Below, in pieces: positions 48,577 to 57,695 of a stretch of 64,000 nucleotides of DNA. The position numbers and the translations under genes were made by a program. The notes under the pieces were generated by a model, which was not told the origin of the DNA, searched no databases, and saw only the letters and a list, made by a program, of their open reading frames with translations. Every line of letters starts with the position of its first letter. Positions within the stretch are counted from its first letter, which is position 1. The stretch is from Actinomycetota bacterium (GTDB taxonomy: Bacteria > Actinomycetota > Actinomycetes > Actinomycetales > Microbacteriaceae), in NCBI GenBank assembly GCA_020160915.1, contig JAIUPK010000003.1, forward strand, positions 372,001 through 436,000. The letters run 5' to 3'.

Positions 48577-48662
48577 GTTCATAACTCCTGCAGAATTCAC
48601 CCTCGCGGTGGATTTTGCGGCGTGTCGGCCCTCCAGCCGGTCGCTTTGCAGGAGTTATGAAC
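48577..48662. repeat. ATAACTCCTGCAG palindromic element, copy B
   Basis: GTTCATAACTCCTGCA (48577-48592) and TGCAGGAGTTATGAAC (48647-48662) are perfect 16-bp terminal inverted repeats around an unrelated centre. It lies between xylA and xylB, ending 22 bp before the xylB start, so the xylB ribosome-binding region follows it. Confidence 0.9.
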
Positions 48663-48684
48663 CGGCGGAAGGGAAGGGCGAGCC

Positions 48685-50058
48685 ATGACGCTGGTAGCCG
48701 GGGTCGACTCGTCGACCCAGTCCTGCAAGGTCGTCATCGTGGATGCCGCCACCGGCGCCCTCGTGCGCGAGGGCCGCGCGGCTCACCCCGCCGGCACCGA
48801 GGTCGACCCCGAGGCCTGGTGGGATGCCCTCCAGACCGCTATCGCGGCGGCCGGGGGACTCGACGACGTGAGTGCTGTGTCCGTTGGCGGGCAGCAGCAC
48901 GGCATGGTCGCGCTCGATGCTGACGGGCGCGTCATCCGGCCCGCCCTGCTCTGGAACGACACCCGCTCGGCGCAGGCTGCGGCAGACCTGACGGCGGAGG
49001 TTCCCGCCATCGCCGAGCGCACCGGGTCGGTGCCGGTCGCGAGTTTTACGTCGACGAAGCTGCGCTGGCTGCGCGACGCCGAGCCGGAGAACGCCGAGCG
49101 GGTTGCGGCCGTCGCCCTCCCGCACGACTGGCTGACCTGGCGGCTGCGCGGTTTCGGACCCGAGAACCCGCGGCTCGACGAGCTCACGACCGACCGATCC
49201 GACGCGAGCGGCACCGGCTACTTCAACTCCGTCACCGGCGAGTACGACTTGGAGCTGCTGGAGCGCGCCCTCGGGCACTCGGCGATCCTTCCCCGGGTGC
49301 TCGGCCCGCACGAGTCGGCGGGCACGGTCGGTGACCTCGTCGTCGGTCCCGGTGCCGGCGACAATGCCGGTGCCGCGCTGGGGCTCGGCGCGGTGGCCGG
49401 TGATGTGATCGTGTCGATCGGCACCAGCGGCACGGTCTTCGCGGTCACCGGTTCGGCCGCCCGCGACGCGACAGGCGCCGTGGCGGGCTTCGCCGACGCC
49501 AGCGGACTGTTTCTGCCGCTCGTGGCGACGCTCAACGCCGCCCGCATCCTCGACTCGATCGCGGGCCTCCTCGGGGTCGACCATTCCGAACTCGGCGACC
49601 TTGCGCTGACGGCCCAACCCGGCGCGGGCGGCCTCGTGCTCCAGCCCTACTTCGAGGGCGAGCGCACCCCCAACCTTCCGGATGCCACGGCAACCCTCTT
49701 CGGGATGACCCTGGCCTCCACCACCCGCCACAACCTCGCTCGCGCCGCCATCGAGGGCCTGCTGTGCGGACTGGCCGACGGACTCGACGCGCTCAGGCGC
49801 ACCGGCGTCGTCGCCGAGCGCATCCTGCTCATCGGGGGCGCGGCGCAGAACCCGGCCGTCTCGGCGATCGCCGCTCAGGTGTTCGACTGCCCGGTCGTGG
49901 TTCCGCACCCGGGCGAGTACGTCGCTCTCGGGGCGGCGGTGCAGGCCGCGTGGACGCTGACCGGCACACGCCCGGCCTGGGAGGTCCCCCTCGTCGGGGC
50001 GCCCGCTCCCGACTACCACCCGGTGATTCGCGAGCAGTACGCAGCCCACCTCTCCTAG
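48685..50058 (+). CDS. xylB: Xylulokinase
   Basis: This 457-aa FGGY kinase has the N-terminal [45 protein letters not shown] and the C-terminal ADP site [20 protein letters not shown]. It phosphorylates D-xylulose to xylulose 5-phosphate. GGAAGGG precedes the ATG. A palindromic element separates it from xylA. Confidence 0.96.
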   Translation: MTLVAGVDSSTQSCKVVIVDAATGALVREGRAAHPAGTEVDPEAWWDALQTAIAAAGGLDDVSAVSVGGQQHGMVALDADGRVIRPALLWNDTRSAQAAADLTAEVPAIAERTGSVPVASFTSTKLRWLRDAEPENAERVAAVALPHDWLTWRLRGFGPENPRLDELTTDRSDASGTGYFNSVTGEYDLELLERALGHSAILPRVLGPHESAGTVGDLVVGPGAGDNAGAALGLGAVAGDVIVSIGTSGTVFAVTGSAARDATGAVAGFADASGLFLPLVATLNAARILDSIAGLLGVDHSELGDLALTAQPGAGGLVLQPYFEGERTPNLPDATATLFGMTLASTTRHNLARAAIEGLLCGLADGLDALRRTGVVAERILLIGGAAQNPAVSAIAAQVFDCPVVVPHPGEYVALGAAVQAAWTLTGTRPAWEVPLVGAPAPDYHPVIREQYAAHLS

Positions 50059-50088
50059 GCTCATCCCGGATAACAACCGAGGAGAACC

Positions 50089-51057
50089 ATGCCGCGCACC
50101 GATCTCACGCTCGACGAGCTGAGGGCCTATCGCTCAGCGGCCGAGGCGCCGGCTGACTTCGACGAGTTCTGGGATCGCACCCTCGCCGAGTCACGGGCGG
50201 CGGGCGGCGACGTCACGCTGGTGCCCGCCGACTCCCCCGTGAGTGAACTCGTGGTCGAGGACCTCACGTTCGCGGGGTTCGGGGGTGAGCCCATCCGGGG
50301 CTGGGTGATCAGGCCACGGGATGCGGCACCCCGAGCGACCGTGGTGCAGTACCTCGGCTATGGCGGCGGGCGCGGGCTGGCGCACGAGCACCTCCAGTGG
50401 GCGTCCAGCGGCTTCGTCCACGTCGTCATGGACACCCGCGGGCAGGGCAGCGCCTGGGGAACCGGCGGCGACACCCCGGACCCGCACGGTTCGGGGCCGG
50501 CGTTTCCCGGGTTCATGACCCGCGGCATCCAGTCTCGTGAGACCTACTACTACCGCAGGGTGTTCACCGACGCAGTGCGCCTCATCGACGCGGTGCGCGA
50601 GTTCGACTTCGTCGACCCGACCGCCGTGGCCGTGACCGGGGGCAGCCAAGGCGGCGCGATCAGCCTTGCCGTCGCCGGACTGGTTCCCGGCTTGCGAGCC
50701 GTGATGCCGGATGTCCCGTTCCTCTGCGACTTCCGTCGGTCGGTCGAACTGACCCCAGACGCCCCCTTCACCGAGTTGCGCAATTACCTGGCCATCCACC
50801 GCGACGTCGTGGACGAGACGTTCGCGACACTCGCCTATTTCGACGGCGTCAACTTCGCCCGCCGCGCCACCGCACCCGCGCGCTTCTCGGTGGCCCTCAT
50901 GGACCCGATAGTGCTGCCGTCGACGGTCTTCGCCGCCTACAACGACTACGCCGGCGACGACCGCGAGATCGACGTGTACCCCTACAACGGACATGAGGGC
51001 GGGCAGGGTCATCAATGGGTTACACAAGCACGATGGCTGGCCGAGCGCTCGCGGTAG
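50089..51057 (+). CDS. CE7-family acetylxylan esterase / cephalosporin-C deacetylase
   Basis: This 322-aa alpha/beta hydrolase has the CE7 signatures DTRGQGSAWGTGGDT (R-G-Q), the nucleophile Ser in VTGGSQGGAISLAVAGL and the catalytic His in YNGHEGGQGHQW. CE7 enzymes remove acetyl groups from short xylo-oligosaccharides. No signal peptide is seen, so it would act in the cytoplasm after import. GAGGAGA precedes the ATG; it follows xylB by 30 bp. Confidence 0.93.
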   Translation: MPRTDLTLDELRAYRSAAEAPADFDEFWDRTLAESRAAGGDVTLVPADSPVSELVVEDLTFAGFGGEPIRGWVIRPRDAAPRATVVQYLGYGGGRGLAHEHLQWASSGFVHVVMDTRGQGSAWGTGGDTPDPHGSGPAFPGFMTRGIQSRETYYYRRVFTDAVRLIDAVREFDFVDPTAVAVTGGSQGGAISLAVAGLVPGLRAVMPDVPFLCDFRRSVELTPDAPFTELRNYLAIHRDVVDETFATLAYFDGVNFARRATAPARFSVALMDPIVLPSTVFAAYNDYAGDDREIDVYPYNGHEGGQGHQWVTQARWLAERSR

Positions 51058-51101
51058 GCGAGACCCGGCCAGCCATCTGAGCTGTCGCGAGGAGTTGACT
51101 G

Positions 51102-52379
51102 CTAGCGCAGCAGGGTCGCTCCCGAGCGCTTGCGCGAGATGGCATCCACGGTCGCGGCGAGAATCAGAACGCCGCCGGTCACGAGGAAGTTGACGCCGGC
51201 CGGGAGGCCGAGCAGGCCGAGCCCGTTCGAGATCACTGCGATCACCAGGGCGCCGATGGCCGCGTGGATGAGACGCCCACGGCCACCGAAGAGGCTCACG
51301 CCACCGACGACCGCAGCCGCGACACCGCTCAGCACGATCTGGCTTCCCGAGGATGCCGTCACGACGCCGATGCGGCTCGCGTCGAAGAGGCCGGCCACCA
51401 CCGCGAGAGTCGAGCAGACGATGAAGGCGGACATCTTGATTCCCGCGACCTTGATGCCTGCGCGACGCGCGGCCTCGGGGTTTCCACCCACGGCATAGAG
51501 GTGTCGTCCGTACCGGGTGCGATCCAGGATGAACGTTCCTGCCCACAGCAGCCCGACAGCGATCGGAACCACGATCGGCACACCCTCGATCGCGTCGTGC
51601 GCGATCGGCACGCCGTTGAGCGAGCCGCGGCCCGCCGCCCGGTCCACGCTCATCAGTGCGACGAAGAGCGCTCCACCGACTGCGAGAGCCCCGATCCGCG
51701 CCCACATCAGAGTGAGCGGGCGATTGAGCACGCCAGCGCGCCTGCGGCGTGCGCGATCCCACACCGAGATGAGGATGTCGATCACGATGGCGACGGCGAG
51801 CAACACCCAGCCCGTGACGATGGGCAGGTTCTTGTTCATGATCGCCGAGATCTCGGGCGTCTCGATGCGGTACGCACCGCCGGTTCCGATGATCAGCAGC
51901 TGGAGACCGGGGATCGCCAGGAAGAGGCCCAGGGTTACCACGAACGACGGGATCCCCACGCGCGCCACGAAGAATCCGATGAAGGTTCCGATGAGCATTC
52001 CCACCGCGAAGGCGATGAGGAGCGCGAGAATCCAGTTCATCTGGATGTTGTGCACGAGCACGACGAACACGCTCGCCGTCACGCCCGACGTCACACCCGC
52101 AGACAGGTCGATCTCGCCGAGCAGGATCACGAAGACCAGCGCCATCGCCAGGGTCATGAGCGTCGCGGTCTGGGTGAGCAGGTTCGCGAGGTTGAGCGGA
52201 GTGAAGAAGTTCCCGCTCAGGAAGGAGAACAGGATGATGAGTACGACGAACCCGCCGAGCGCCGGAAGCGCGCCCATCTCACCCTGTCGCACACGGCGGA
52301 AGTAGTTGACGACCTGATCGCCGATGCCACCTTCGTACCCACTGCCGATGACCGGGGGCGGGCTGACCGGTGTACTCAT
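51102..52379 (-). CDS. xylH: Sugar ABC transporter permease (xylose type, CUT2)
   Basis: This 425-aa multispanning membrane protein has the CUT2 permease motif GLFLAIPGLQLLIIG and GGNPEAARRAGI (the EAA-like loop contacting the ATPase), and LVFVILLGEIDLSAG. It is longer than ~330-aa ribose permeases, as are actinobacterial XylH proteins. It is the last gene of the minus-strand transporter operon and overlaps the ATPase gene by 4 bp. A closely related permease is at 57692-58930. Confidence 0.9.
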   Translation of the reverse strand: MSTPVSPPPVIGSGYEGGIGDQVVNYFRRVRQGEMGALPALGGFVVLIILFSFLSGNFFTPLNLANLLTQTATLMTLAMALVFVILLGEIDLSAGVTSGVTASVFVVLVHNIQMNWILALLIAFAVGMLIGTFIGFFVARVGIPSFVVTLGLFLAIPGLQLLIIGTGGAYRIETPEISAIMNKNLPIVTGWVLLAVAIVIDILISVWDRARRRRAGVLNRPLTLMWARIGALAVGGALFVALMSVDRAAGRGSLNGVPIAHDAIEGVPIVVPIAVGLLWAGTFILDRTRYGRHLYAVGGNPEAARRAGIKVAGIKMSAFIVCSTLAVVAGLFDASRIGVVTASSGSQIVLSGVAAAVVGGVSLFGGRGRLIHAAIGALVIAVISNGLGLLGLPAGVNFLVTGGVLILAATVDAISRKRSGATLLR

Positions 52380-53128
52380 GCGAGGGTTCCTTCGTAGGTC
52401 TTGCTGCCGGTGATGTAGCCGACAACGTCATCGTTGTTGGTGTTCTTGGTCTCGAGATCGGCGACCATCTGGCCGAGGTACAGCACGCTGATGTAGTCAG
52501 CGACCGCGAAGACGTCGGCGAGGTTGTGACTGATGATGATCACCGCGACACCCGAGTCGGCGAGGCGACGCACGAGGTGGAGCACCTGCTCCGTCTGTGC
52601 GACGCCGAGAGCGGCTGTGGGCTCGTCGAGGATGACCACTTTGGCGTTCTTGAGCACGGAGCGTGCGATCGCGACGGTCTGGCGCTGTCCGCCGGACAAC
52701 GACGACACCTTCTGGCGAACGGACTTGACGGTGCGAACCGACAGCGACTGGAGCGTCTCCGAGGCCTGCCGTTCCATGACGCCCTCGTCGAGGGTGCCGG
52801 CCGAGGTCTCCTCGCGGCCGAGGAACATGTTCTGCACGATGTCGAGGTTCTCGCACAGGGCGAGATCCTGGTAGACGACCTCGATGCCAAGCGCTGCGGC
52901 TTCGCGGGGGGTGTGCAGGTGAACGACCTCCCCCGCAAAACGAACCTCGCCAGAGTCGTAGGGCTGCACTCCGGCGAGGCCCTTCACGAGGGTGGACTTG
53001 CCAGCGCCGTTGTCGCCGACGAGAGCCGTGACCTTGCCGGCGTAAGCGCGGAGGTTCACCCCCTTGAGCACTTCCACCGGGCCGAAGCTCTTCACCACGC
53101 CCGACAATTCGATAACTGGCACGTCCAT
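52376..53128 (-). CDS. xylG: Sugar ABC transporter ATP-binding protein (single domain)
   Basis: This ~250-aa protein has a single nucleotide-binding domain: Walker A GDNGAGKST, signature LSGGQRQT, Walker [12 protein letters not shown] and H-loop ISHN. Canonical XylG and RbsA have two fused domains; this short form is FrcA-like. The ATG at 53128 has GGAAGGA in front; upstream starts to 53170 are less likely. It is separated from the binding-protein gene by a strong hairpin. Confidence 0.9.
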   Translation of the reverse strand: MDVPVIELSGVVKSFGPVEVLKGVNLRAYAGKVTALVGDNGAGKSTLVKGLAGVQPYDSGEVRFAGEVVHLHTPREAAALGIEVVYQDLALCENLDIVQNMFLGREETSAGTLDEGVMERQASETLQSLSVRTVKSVRQKVSSLSGGQRQTVAIARSVLKNAKVVILDEPTAALGVAQTEQVLHLVRRLADSGVAVIIISHNLADVFAVADYISVLYLGQMVADLETKNTNNDDVVGYITGSKTYEGTLA

Positions 53129-53215
53129 GCCGATTCCTTCCATTGTCACGGGCCCCATCGCCCGCGACATCAGTGTGCCACTGTCGTGGCGAGTTCTGGT
53201 CTACGGAATGAGGGA

Positions 53216-53245
53216 CTCCGCGCCGACCCGCAGGTCGACGCGGAG
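53216..53245 (-). terminator. Hairpin between the binding-protein and ATPase genes (transporter 1)
   Basis: CTCCGCGCCGACC (53216-53228) pairs with GGTCGACGCGGAG (53233-53245) at 12 of 13 positions over a CGCA tetraloop. It lies just after the binding-protein stop and lacks a T-run, so it likely acts as a partial terminator or protects the upstream mRNA, giving more binding protein than ATPase. Confidence 0.7.
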
Positions 53246-53262
53246 CCCCTCAGACGTGGGTG

Positions 53263-54312
53263 TTACTTGACGCCGTACTTCTCGCACGCCGCCTTGACCG
53301 CGTCGGTGCAGATGTCAGCAGCGCTGGCATCTCCTGCATCGACAACGGACTGCACCTTGTCGGGTCCGACCAGGATCGGGACCACCGACTGGAACGGGGT
53401 GCCATCGTCGAGCTTGTTGTTGACGGTCGGCTTCTCGCCCTTCAGCAGCGCGATGGCGAGGTCAGACGCCGCCGCAGCCTCGAGGGAGAACGGCTTGTAG
53501 ACCGTAGCGGTCTGCTTGCCGAGGAGCACGTTCTGGAGACCGGCGATGGATGCGTCCTGGCCGGAGACCGGGACAACCTTGCCGTTCTTGTCCAGAACCG
53601 CGATCACAGCAGCTGCGTTCGAGTCGTTGGCGACCCAGACCGCGTCAATGTTGCCGTTGAGGGCGGTGTAGGCCTGCTCGAAGCCGGTACCGGCCGTGGG
53701 CGGGTCCCAGGTGCCGGGGGTCTCGAACGCGGGCTTGATACCGGCGGCCTCCATGACGGAAACAGCTCCATCGTGGAAGAACGCGGCGTTGCCGTCCTTC
53801 GGGTCTCCACCGACGTACACGACCGAAGCGGTGGCCGGGTCCTTGCCAACAGCCGCGAGACCGTCGAGGATCGACTGTCCCTCGAGCGCGCCGACCTGGA
53901 AGTTGTCGAAGGAGACGTAGTAGTCAGCTCCGGCGATCGGGCGGTCGTAGGCGATGACCGGGATGCCCTGAGCCTTGGCCTTCTCGGCAACCTGGACTCC
54001 GGCGCCGTTGTAGTCGACGAGGATCATCACGCCACAGCCCTGAGCGAGCTGCTGGTCGGCGATCGTCGCGTACTTGGACTCGTCGCCTCCCGCGTTCTGG
54101 ATGTCGGACGTGAAGCCAGCATCGGTGAATGCCTTCTCGAGAGCAGGACGGTCACCGGACTCCCAGCGCGGCGACGAAGCCGTGTCGGGAAGGATGATGC
54201 AGGCGCGAGCTGCGGCGGTGTCGCCGCCGCCCGTGGCAGCGGAACAGCCCGACAGCAGCAACGCTGAGGCGGTCGCCGCGACGGCGATTGAGATCAATGA
54301 AGACTTCTTCAC
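53263..54312 (-). CDS. xylF: Sugar ABC transporter substrate-binding lipoprotein (xylose type)
   Basis: This 349-aa protein has a lipoprotein signal (lipobox LLLSGCS, about residues 18-24) and a periplasmic-binding-protein 1 fold ([25 protein letters not shown]). It would capture xylose or a related sugar. The GTG at 54312 follows AAAGGGAG. It is divergent from the second ROK gene with a 275-bp shared control region. Confidence 0.9.
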   Translation of the reverse strand: MKKSSLISIAVAATASALLLSGCSAATGGGDTAAARACIILPDTASSPRWESGDRPALEKAFTDAGFTSDIQNAGGDESKYATIADQQLAQGCGVMILVDYNGAGVQVAEKAKAQGIPVIAYDRPIAGADYYVSFDNFQVGALEGQSILDGLAAVGKDPATASVVYVGGDPKDGNAAFFHDGAVSVMEAAGIKPAFETPGTWDPPTAGTGFEQAYTALNGNIDAVWVANDSNAAAVIAVLDKNGKVVPVSGQDASIAGLQNVLLGKQTATVYKPFSLEAAAASDLAIALLKGEKPTVNNKLDDGTPFQSVVPILVGPDKVQSVVDAGDASAADICTDAVKAACEKYGVK

Positions 54313-54395
54313 GTCACTCCCTTTCTGTGGTGTGAGGCGGAACTCCTCGAGTACCACTGTCGGCTTTGAGCAGTGGCAGGACGATTGTGCATGAG

Positions 54396-54408
54396 TTCAA
54401 TGCTTGAA
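54396..54408. promoter_or_regulatory. TTCAA-N3-TTGAA inverted repeat in the divergent control region
   Basis: TTCAATGCTTGAA is a short palindrome 84 bp upstream of the xylF-like start; a related CATTGCTTGAA occurs near 54522-54532. It is a candidate site for the divergent ROK regulator. Confidence 0.35.
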
Positions 54409-54478
54409 GATAGAAAATCGGGAAACTCGAAGGTAACGAATTGGTATCGGAAGCCGGAATTTCCCGGAATTCCGGGGG

Positions 54479-54492
54479 TTAGAGCGCTCCCA
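54479..54492. promoter_or_regulatory. LacI-type GAGCGCTC operator-like site
   Basis: TTAGAGCGCTCCCA matches 12 of 14 bases of TGGGAGCGCTCCCA, the CelR/LacI-type operator known in actinobacteria. No LacI gene is in the window, so this is inference. Confidence 0.3.
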
Positions 54493-54556
54493 GTCGAAAC
54501 TGTCGGCATTCACTCACGTTCCATTGCTTGAACCCAAGGCTTGGTTTTCGCCAGGG

Positions 54557-54574
54557 CTGCCTTCCGGAAGGCAG
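54557..54574. promoter_or_regulatory. 18-bp perfect palindrome before the second ROK gene
   Basis: CTGCCTTCCGGAAGGCAG is a perfect palindrome that ends 13 bp before the ROK GTG and abuts its ribosome-binding region. It could be an autoregulatory operator or an mRNA hairpin that limits translation. Confidence 0.55.
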
Positions 54575-54587
54575 AAGAGGATATTCT

Positions 54588-55784
54588 GTGGCGGTGAGTA
54601 GCGGAAACCCAACGCCGGGTTCTCAGACTTCACTACGCGAAGCCAACCGGGCCCGCATTGTGGCGTCCCTGAAGCGCCACGGCCATCTCACCCAGGTCGA
54701 ACTCGCCGGTTCGACAGGGCTGTCTCCGGCGACGGTATCGAACATCGTCAAGGAGTTGGCGGCATCCGGGGTTCTGAATACCGCCGTCACCTCGCGGTCG
54801 GGTCGGCGCGCGACCGAGGTAACGCTCGCGCGACAGCTTGGACTGGTTGCCGGGCTCCACTTCTCGAGCCGGCACCTTCGCGTCGCGATCAGCGACGTCG
54901 GGCGCACGATCGTGGTCGAGAACCACGTGCCGCTCGCGCTCGACCATCGGCACGATCGCGAACTCGACCGTGCGGCCCTGCTGCTGAGCGACATGCTCGA
55001 GTCGGTCAACGCATCGTTCGACGACCTGCTCGCGGTGGGCATGGCGGTGCCCGTGCCCATCGACTCCCGCAACGGCATGGTGGCAACCCCTGGCCTGCTT
55101 CGAGGCTGGGAGAACGTGCCGATCGCCGAATCCCTGCGCACGCGTATCGAGGTGCCGGTCTTCGTCGACAACGAAGCCAACCTGGGCGGGCTCGCCGAGG
55201 TCAGGTTCGGGGCGGCCCGCGGCGCCGACGTCGCCGCCTACATCGAGGTCGGCCACAGCATCAGCGCTGGCCTGCTCATCGACGGGGCGCTGTTCCGCGG
55301 CGTCACCGGCAAGGCCGGCCAGATCGGACACGTGACCATCGACGAGAACGGCCCGATCTGCCGCTGCGGTGGCCGGGGCTGCCTCGACACCCTCGCGAGC
55401 GGGCCGGCCCTGCTGGAGCTCTTCCGGGATGACCCGGGGATGCAGCGCATGAGCGACCTGCTCGTCATGGCCGAAGCGGGTGATGCCAGTGCCAGGCGGG
55501 TGATCGCCGACGCCGGCCGCCACATCGGCACCGCCGCCGCGAGCCTGTGCAACCTGTTCGACCCGCAGCTGCTCGTTCTGGGCGGCGAACTCTCCCAGGC
55601 CGGCGAGACCCTGCTCGCGCCGTTGCGCCACGCTCTCGAACGATCGGCGCTCGCCGGCCGGGACGGCGTGCCCGAAGTCGTTCAGGGCGAGCTCGGCGAT
55701 CGAGCTGAACTTCTCGGCTGCCTGGCCCTGGCCATCGAGAACGTCGGCGTCGGCACCGACGTCGGCACCACCTACCGACCCTGA
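54588..55784 (+). CDS. ROK-family transcriptional regulator
   Basis: This 398-aa protein has an N-terminal winged helix (RARIVASLKRHGHLTQVELAGSTGLSPATVSNIVKEL) and a ROK domain with the zinc cluster GHVTIDENGPICRCGGRGCLDT, which the xylA-linked ROK protein lacks. GTG at 54588 follows AGAAGAGG. It lies at the centre of two mirrored xylose-type transporter operons and probably controls both; the inducer is unknown. Confidence 0.9.
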   Translation: MAVSSGNPTPGSQTSLREANRARIVASLKRHGHLTQVELAGSTGLSPATVSNIVKELAASGVLNTAVTSRSGRRATEVTLARQLGLVAGLHFSSRHLRVAISDVGRTIVVENHVPLALDHRHDRELDRAALLLSDMLESVNASFDDLLAVGMAVPVPIDSRNGMVATPGLLRGWENVPIAESLRTRIEVPVFVDNEANLGGLAEVRFGAARGADVAAYIEVGHSISAGLLIDGALFRGVTGKAGQIGHVTIDENGPICRCGGRGCLDTLASGPALLELFRDDPGMQRMSDLLVMAEAGDASARRVIADAGRHIGTAAASLCNLFDPQLLVLGGELSQAGETLLAPLRHALERSALAGRDGVPEVVQGELGDRAELLGCLALAIENVGVGTDVGTTYRP

Positions 55785-55818
55785 CCACCACCACCCCACC
55801 ACCACCAGGAGCCGTTCA

Positions 55819-56868
55819 ATGAAGAACACCCGCCGCGGCGCAGCACTACTGCTCGCCGCCGCCCTCATCGGGGCGGTTCTGACGGGATGCTCGGCGCCCG
55901 AAAGCTCTGCGCTGAAGATCGCGCTGCTCCTGCCCGAGTCGCGTACGGCACGGTATGAGGCGTTCGACCGGCCCTTCTTCGAGGAGCGCATCCACGAACT
56001 CGGCGACTACACCGTGCTCTATTCGAACGCCGATCAGGATGCCGCCAAGCAGCAGTCCCAGGCCGAGGCGGCCCTGGCCTCGGGCGTCGCCGTGCTGGTA
56101 CTCGACCCGGTCGACTCGGCCGCCGCCGTGAGCATCGTCGTCGCGGCCAACGCTCAGGGGGTTCCCGTGATCGCCTACGACCGGTACATCGAGGGGGGCG
56201 AACTCGCCTACTTCATCTCCTTCGACAACGAGCGGATCGGTGCGCTGCAGGCGGAGGCGCTCGTCGGAGAACTGCGTGCGCGCGGCCTGCGCGGCGGCAT
56301 CCTCATGGTCAACGGCTCGCCCACCGACAGCAACTCACGCGAGTTCAAGGAGGGCGCGGAGGCGGTGCTCAGGGCGAGTGAATTCCCGATCCTCGCCGAG
56401 TTCGACACCCCCGACTGGAGTCCCAATCAGGCGCAGGACTGGGTGGCCGGCCAGATCACCGAGCACGTGAACGACCTGGTCGGCGTGTACGCGGCCAACG
56501 ACGGAACCGCGGGCGGCGCGGTCGCCGCTCTCAAGGCGGCCAATGTCGATCCCCTGCCGGTGGTGACGGGCCAGGATGCCGAGCTGGCGGCAATCCAGCG
56601 CATCGTCTCCGGCGACCAGTACATGACGGTCTACAAGGACGTGCGATCCGAGGCCAACCTGGCCGCCGAGATCGCCGTCAAGCTCGCCACCGGGCAGCGG
56701 GTGGTCGGCGACATGACGCGTGACGGCACCCCGACAACCCTCCTCGACGTGCAGGTGGTCAGCGCGGACAGCGTGCTGCACACCGTCGTCGCCGACGGCA
56801 TCTACACGCCAGCTCAGATCTGCACCGCCGAGTACGCCCGGGCGTGCAAGGTCTACGGAATCCTATGA
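55819..56868 (+). CDS. Sugar ABC transporter substrate-binding lipoprotein
   Basis: This 349-aa protein has lipobox VLTGCS (about residues 19-24) and a periplasmic-binding-protein 1 fold (VPVIAYDRYIEGGELAYFISFDNERIGALQAEALV). It is paralogous to the binding protein at 53263-54312; both share VPVIAYDR, SFDN and a (C-x-x-YG) C-terminus. It would bind a pentose or related sugar. It follows the ROK gene by 34 bp and overlaps a weak alternative start of the ATPase gene. Confidence 0.9.
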   Translation: MKNTRRGAALLLAAALIGAVLTGCSAPESSALKIALLLPESRTARYEAFDRPFFEERIHELGDYTVLYSNADQDAAKQQSQAEAALASGVAVLVLDPVDSAAAVSIVVAANAQGVPVIAYDRYIEGGELAYFISFDNERIGALQAEALVGELRARGLRGGILMVNGSPTDSNSREFKEGAEAVLRASEFPILAEFDTPDWSPNQAQDWVAGQITEHVNDLVGVYAANDGTAGGAVAALKAANVDPLPVVTGQDAELAAIQRIVSGDQYMTVYKDVRSEANLAAEIAVKLATGQRVVGDMTRDGTPTTLLDVQVVSADSVLHTVVADGIYTPAQICTAEYARACKVYGIL

Positions 56869-56882
56869 ACGAGGAGACGCCG

Positions 56883-57695
56883 ATGAACTATCGATCGCCG
56901 ATACCCGCGCGCACTCGCACTCGCACCACCGATCACGTGCTCGAACTGCGCGGCATCAGCAAGCGCTTCGGCGCCGTGCGCGCGCTGTCCGAGGTGGACC
57001 TCGATGTGTACGGCGGCGAGGTCGTGGCCATCGTGGGCGACAATGGTGCCGGCAAGTCCACCCTCGTGAAGATCCTCTCCGGCGTACACCCGCAAGACAG
57101 CGGCACCATCAAGTTCGAGGGGACCGCCGTGTCGATCCCCACCCCCACTGCGGCCCGCGACCTCGGCATCGAGACCGTGTACCAGGACCTATCCCTGTGC
57201 GACAACCTCGATGTCGTGAGCAACCTGTGGCTCGGCCGGGAGCTGCGCACCGGCGGTCGGCTCGACGAAGTCGAGATGGAGCAGAGGTCATGGATGCTGC
57301 TGCGCGAGCTGAGTGCGCGCATCCCCTCGGTACGCGTTCCGGTCGCCGCCCTCTCCGGCGGACAGCGCCAGACCGTCGCCATCGCCCGCTCGCTCATCGG
57401 CAATCCGCGGGTCGTGATCCTCGATGAGCCGACGGCGGCACTCGGAGTGGCTCAGACGGCTGAGGTGCTGAACCTGATCGAGCGGCTGCGCGAGCGCGGG
57501 CTCGGCGTCATCCTGATCAGTCACAACATCGCCGACGTGCTCGCCGTCGCCGACCGGGTCGTCGTGCTGCGACTGGGGCGCAACGGTGGCGAATTCCGCG
57601 TGGCAGACACCACAAGCGAGATGATCATCGCTGCGATCACAGGCGCGAGCGATCTCGCCGCCCGGCGCGGCCCGACCCCCCTGCGCAGCGCATGA
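56883..57695 (+). CDS. Sugar ABC transporter ATP-binding protein (single domain)
   Basis: This ~270-aa protein has Walker A GDNGAGKST, signature LSGGQRQT, Walker [13 protein letters not shown] and H-loop SHN, with the same single-domain plan as the ATPase at 52376-53128. ATG 56883 was chosen because GAGGAG lies 6 nt upstream; ATG 56865, which overlaps the previous stop, is an alternative. Unlike the mirrored operon, no hairpin separates it from the binding-protein gene. Confidence 0.9.
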   Translation: MNYRSPIPARTRTRTTDHVLELRGISKRFGAVRALSEVDLDVYGGEVVAIVGDNGAGKSTLVKILSGVHPQDSGTIKFEGTAVSIPTPTAARDLGIETVYQDLSLCDNLDVVSNLWLGRELRTGGRLDEVEMEQRSWMLLRELSARIPSVRVPVAALSGGQRQTVAIARSLIGNPRVVILDEPTAALGVAQTAEVLNLIERLRERGLGVILISHNIADVLAVADRVVVLRLGRNGGEFRVADTTSEMIIAAITGASDLAARRGPTPLRSA

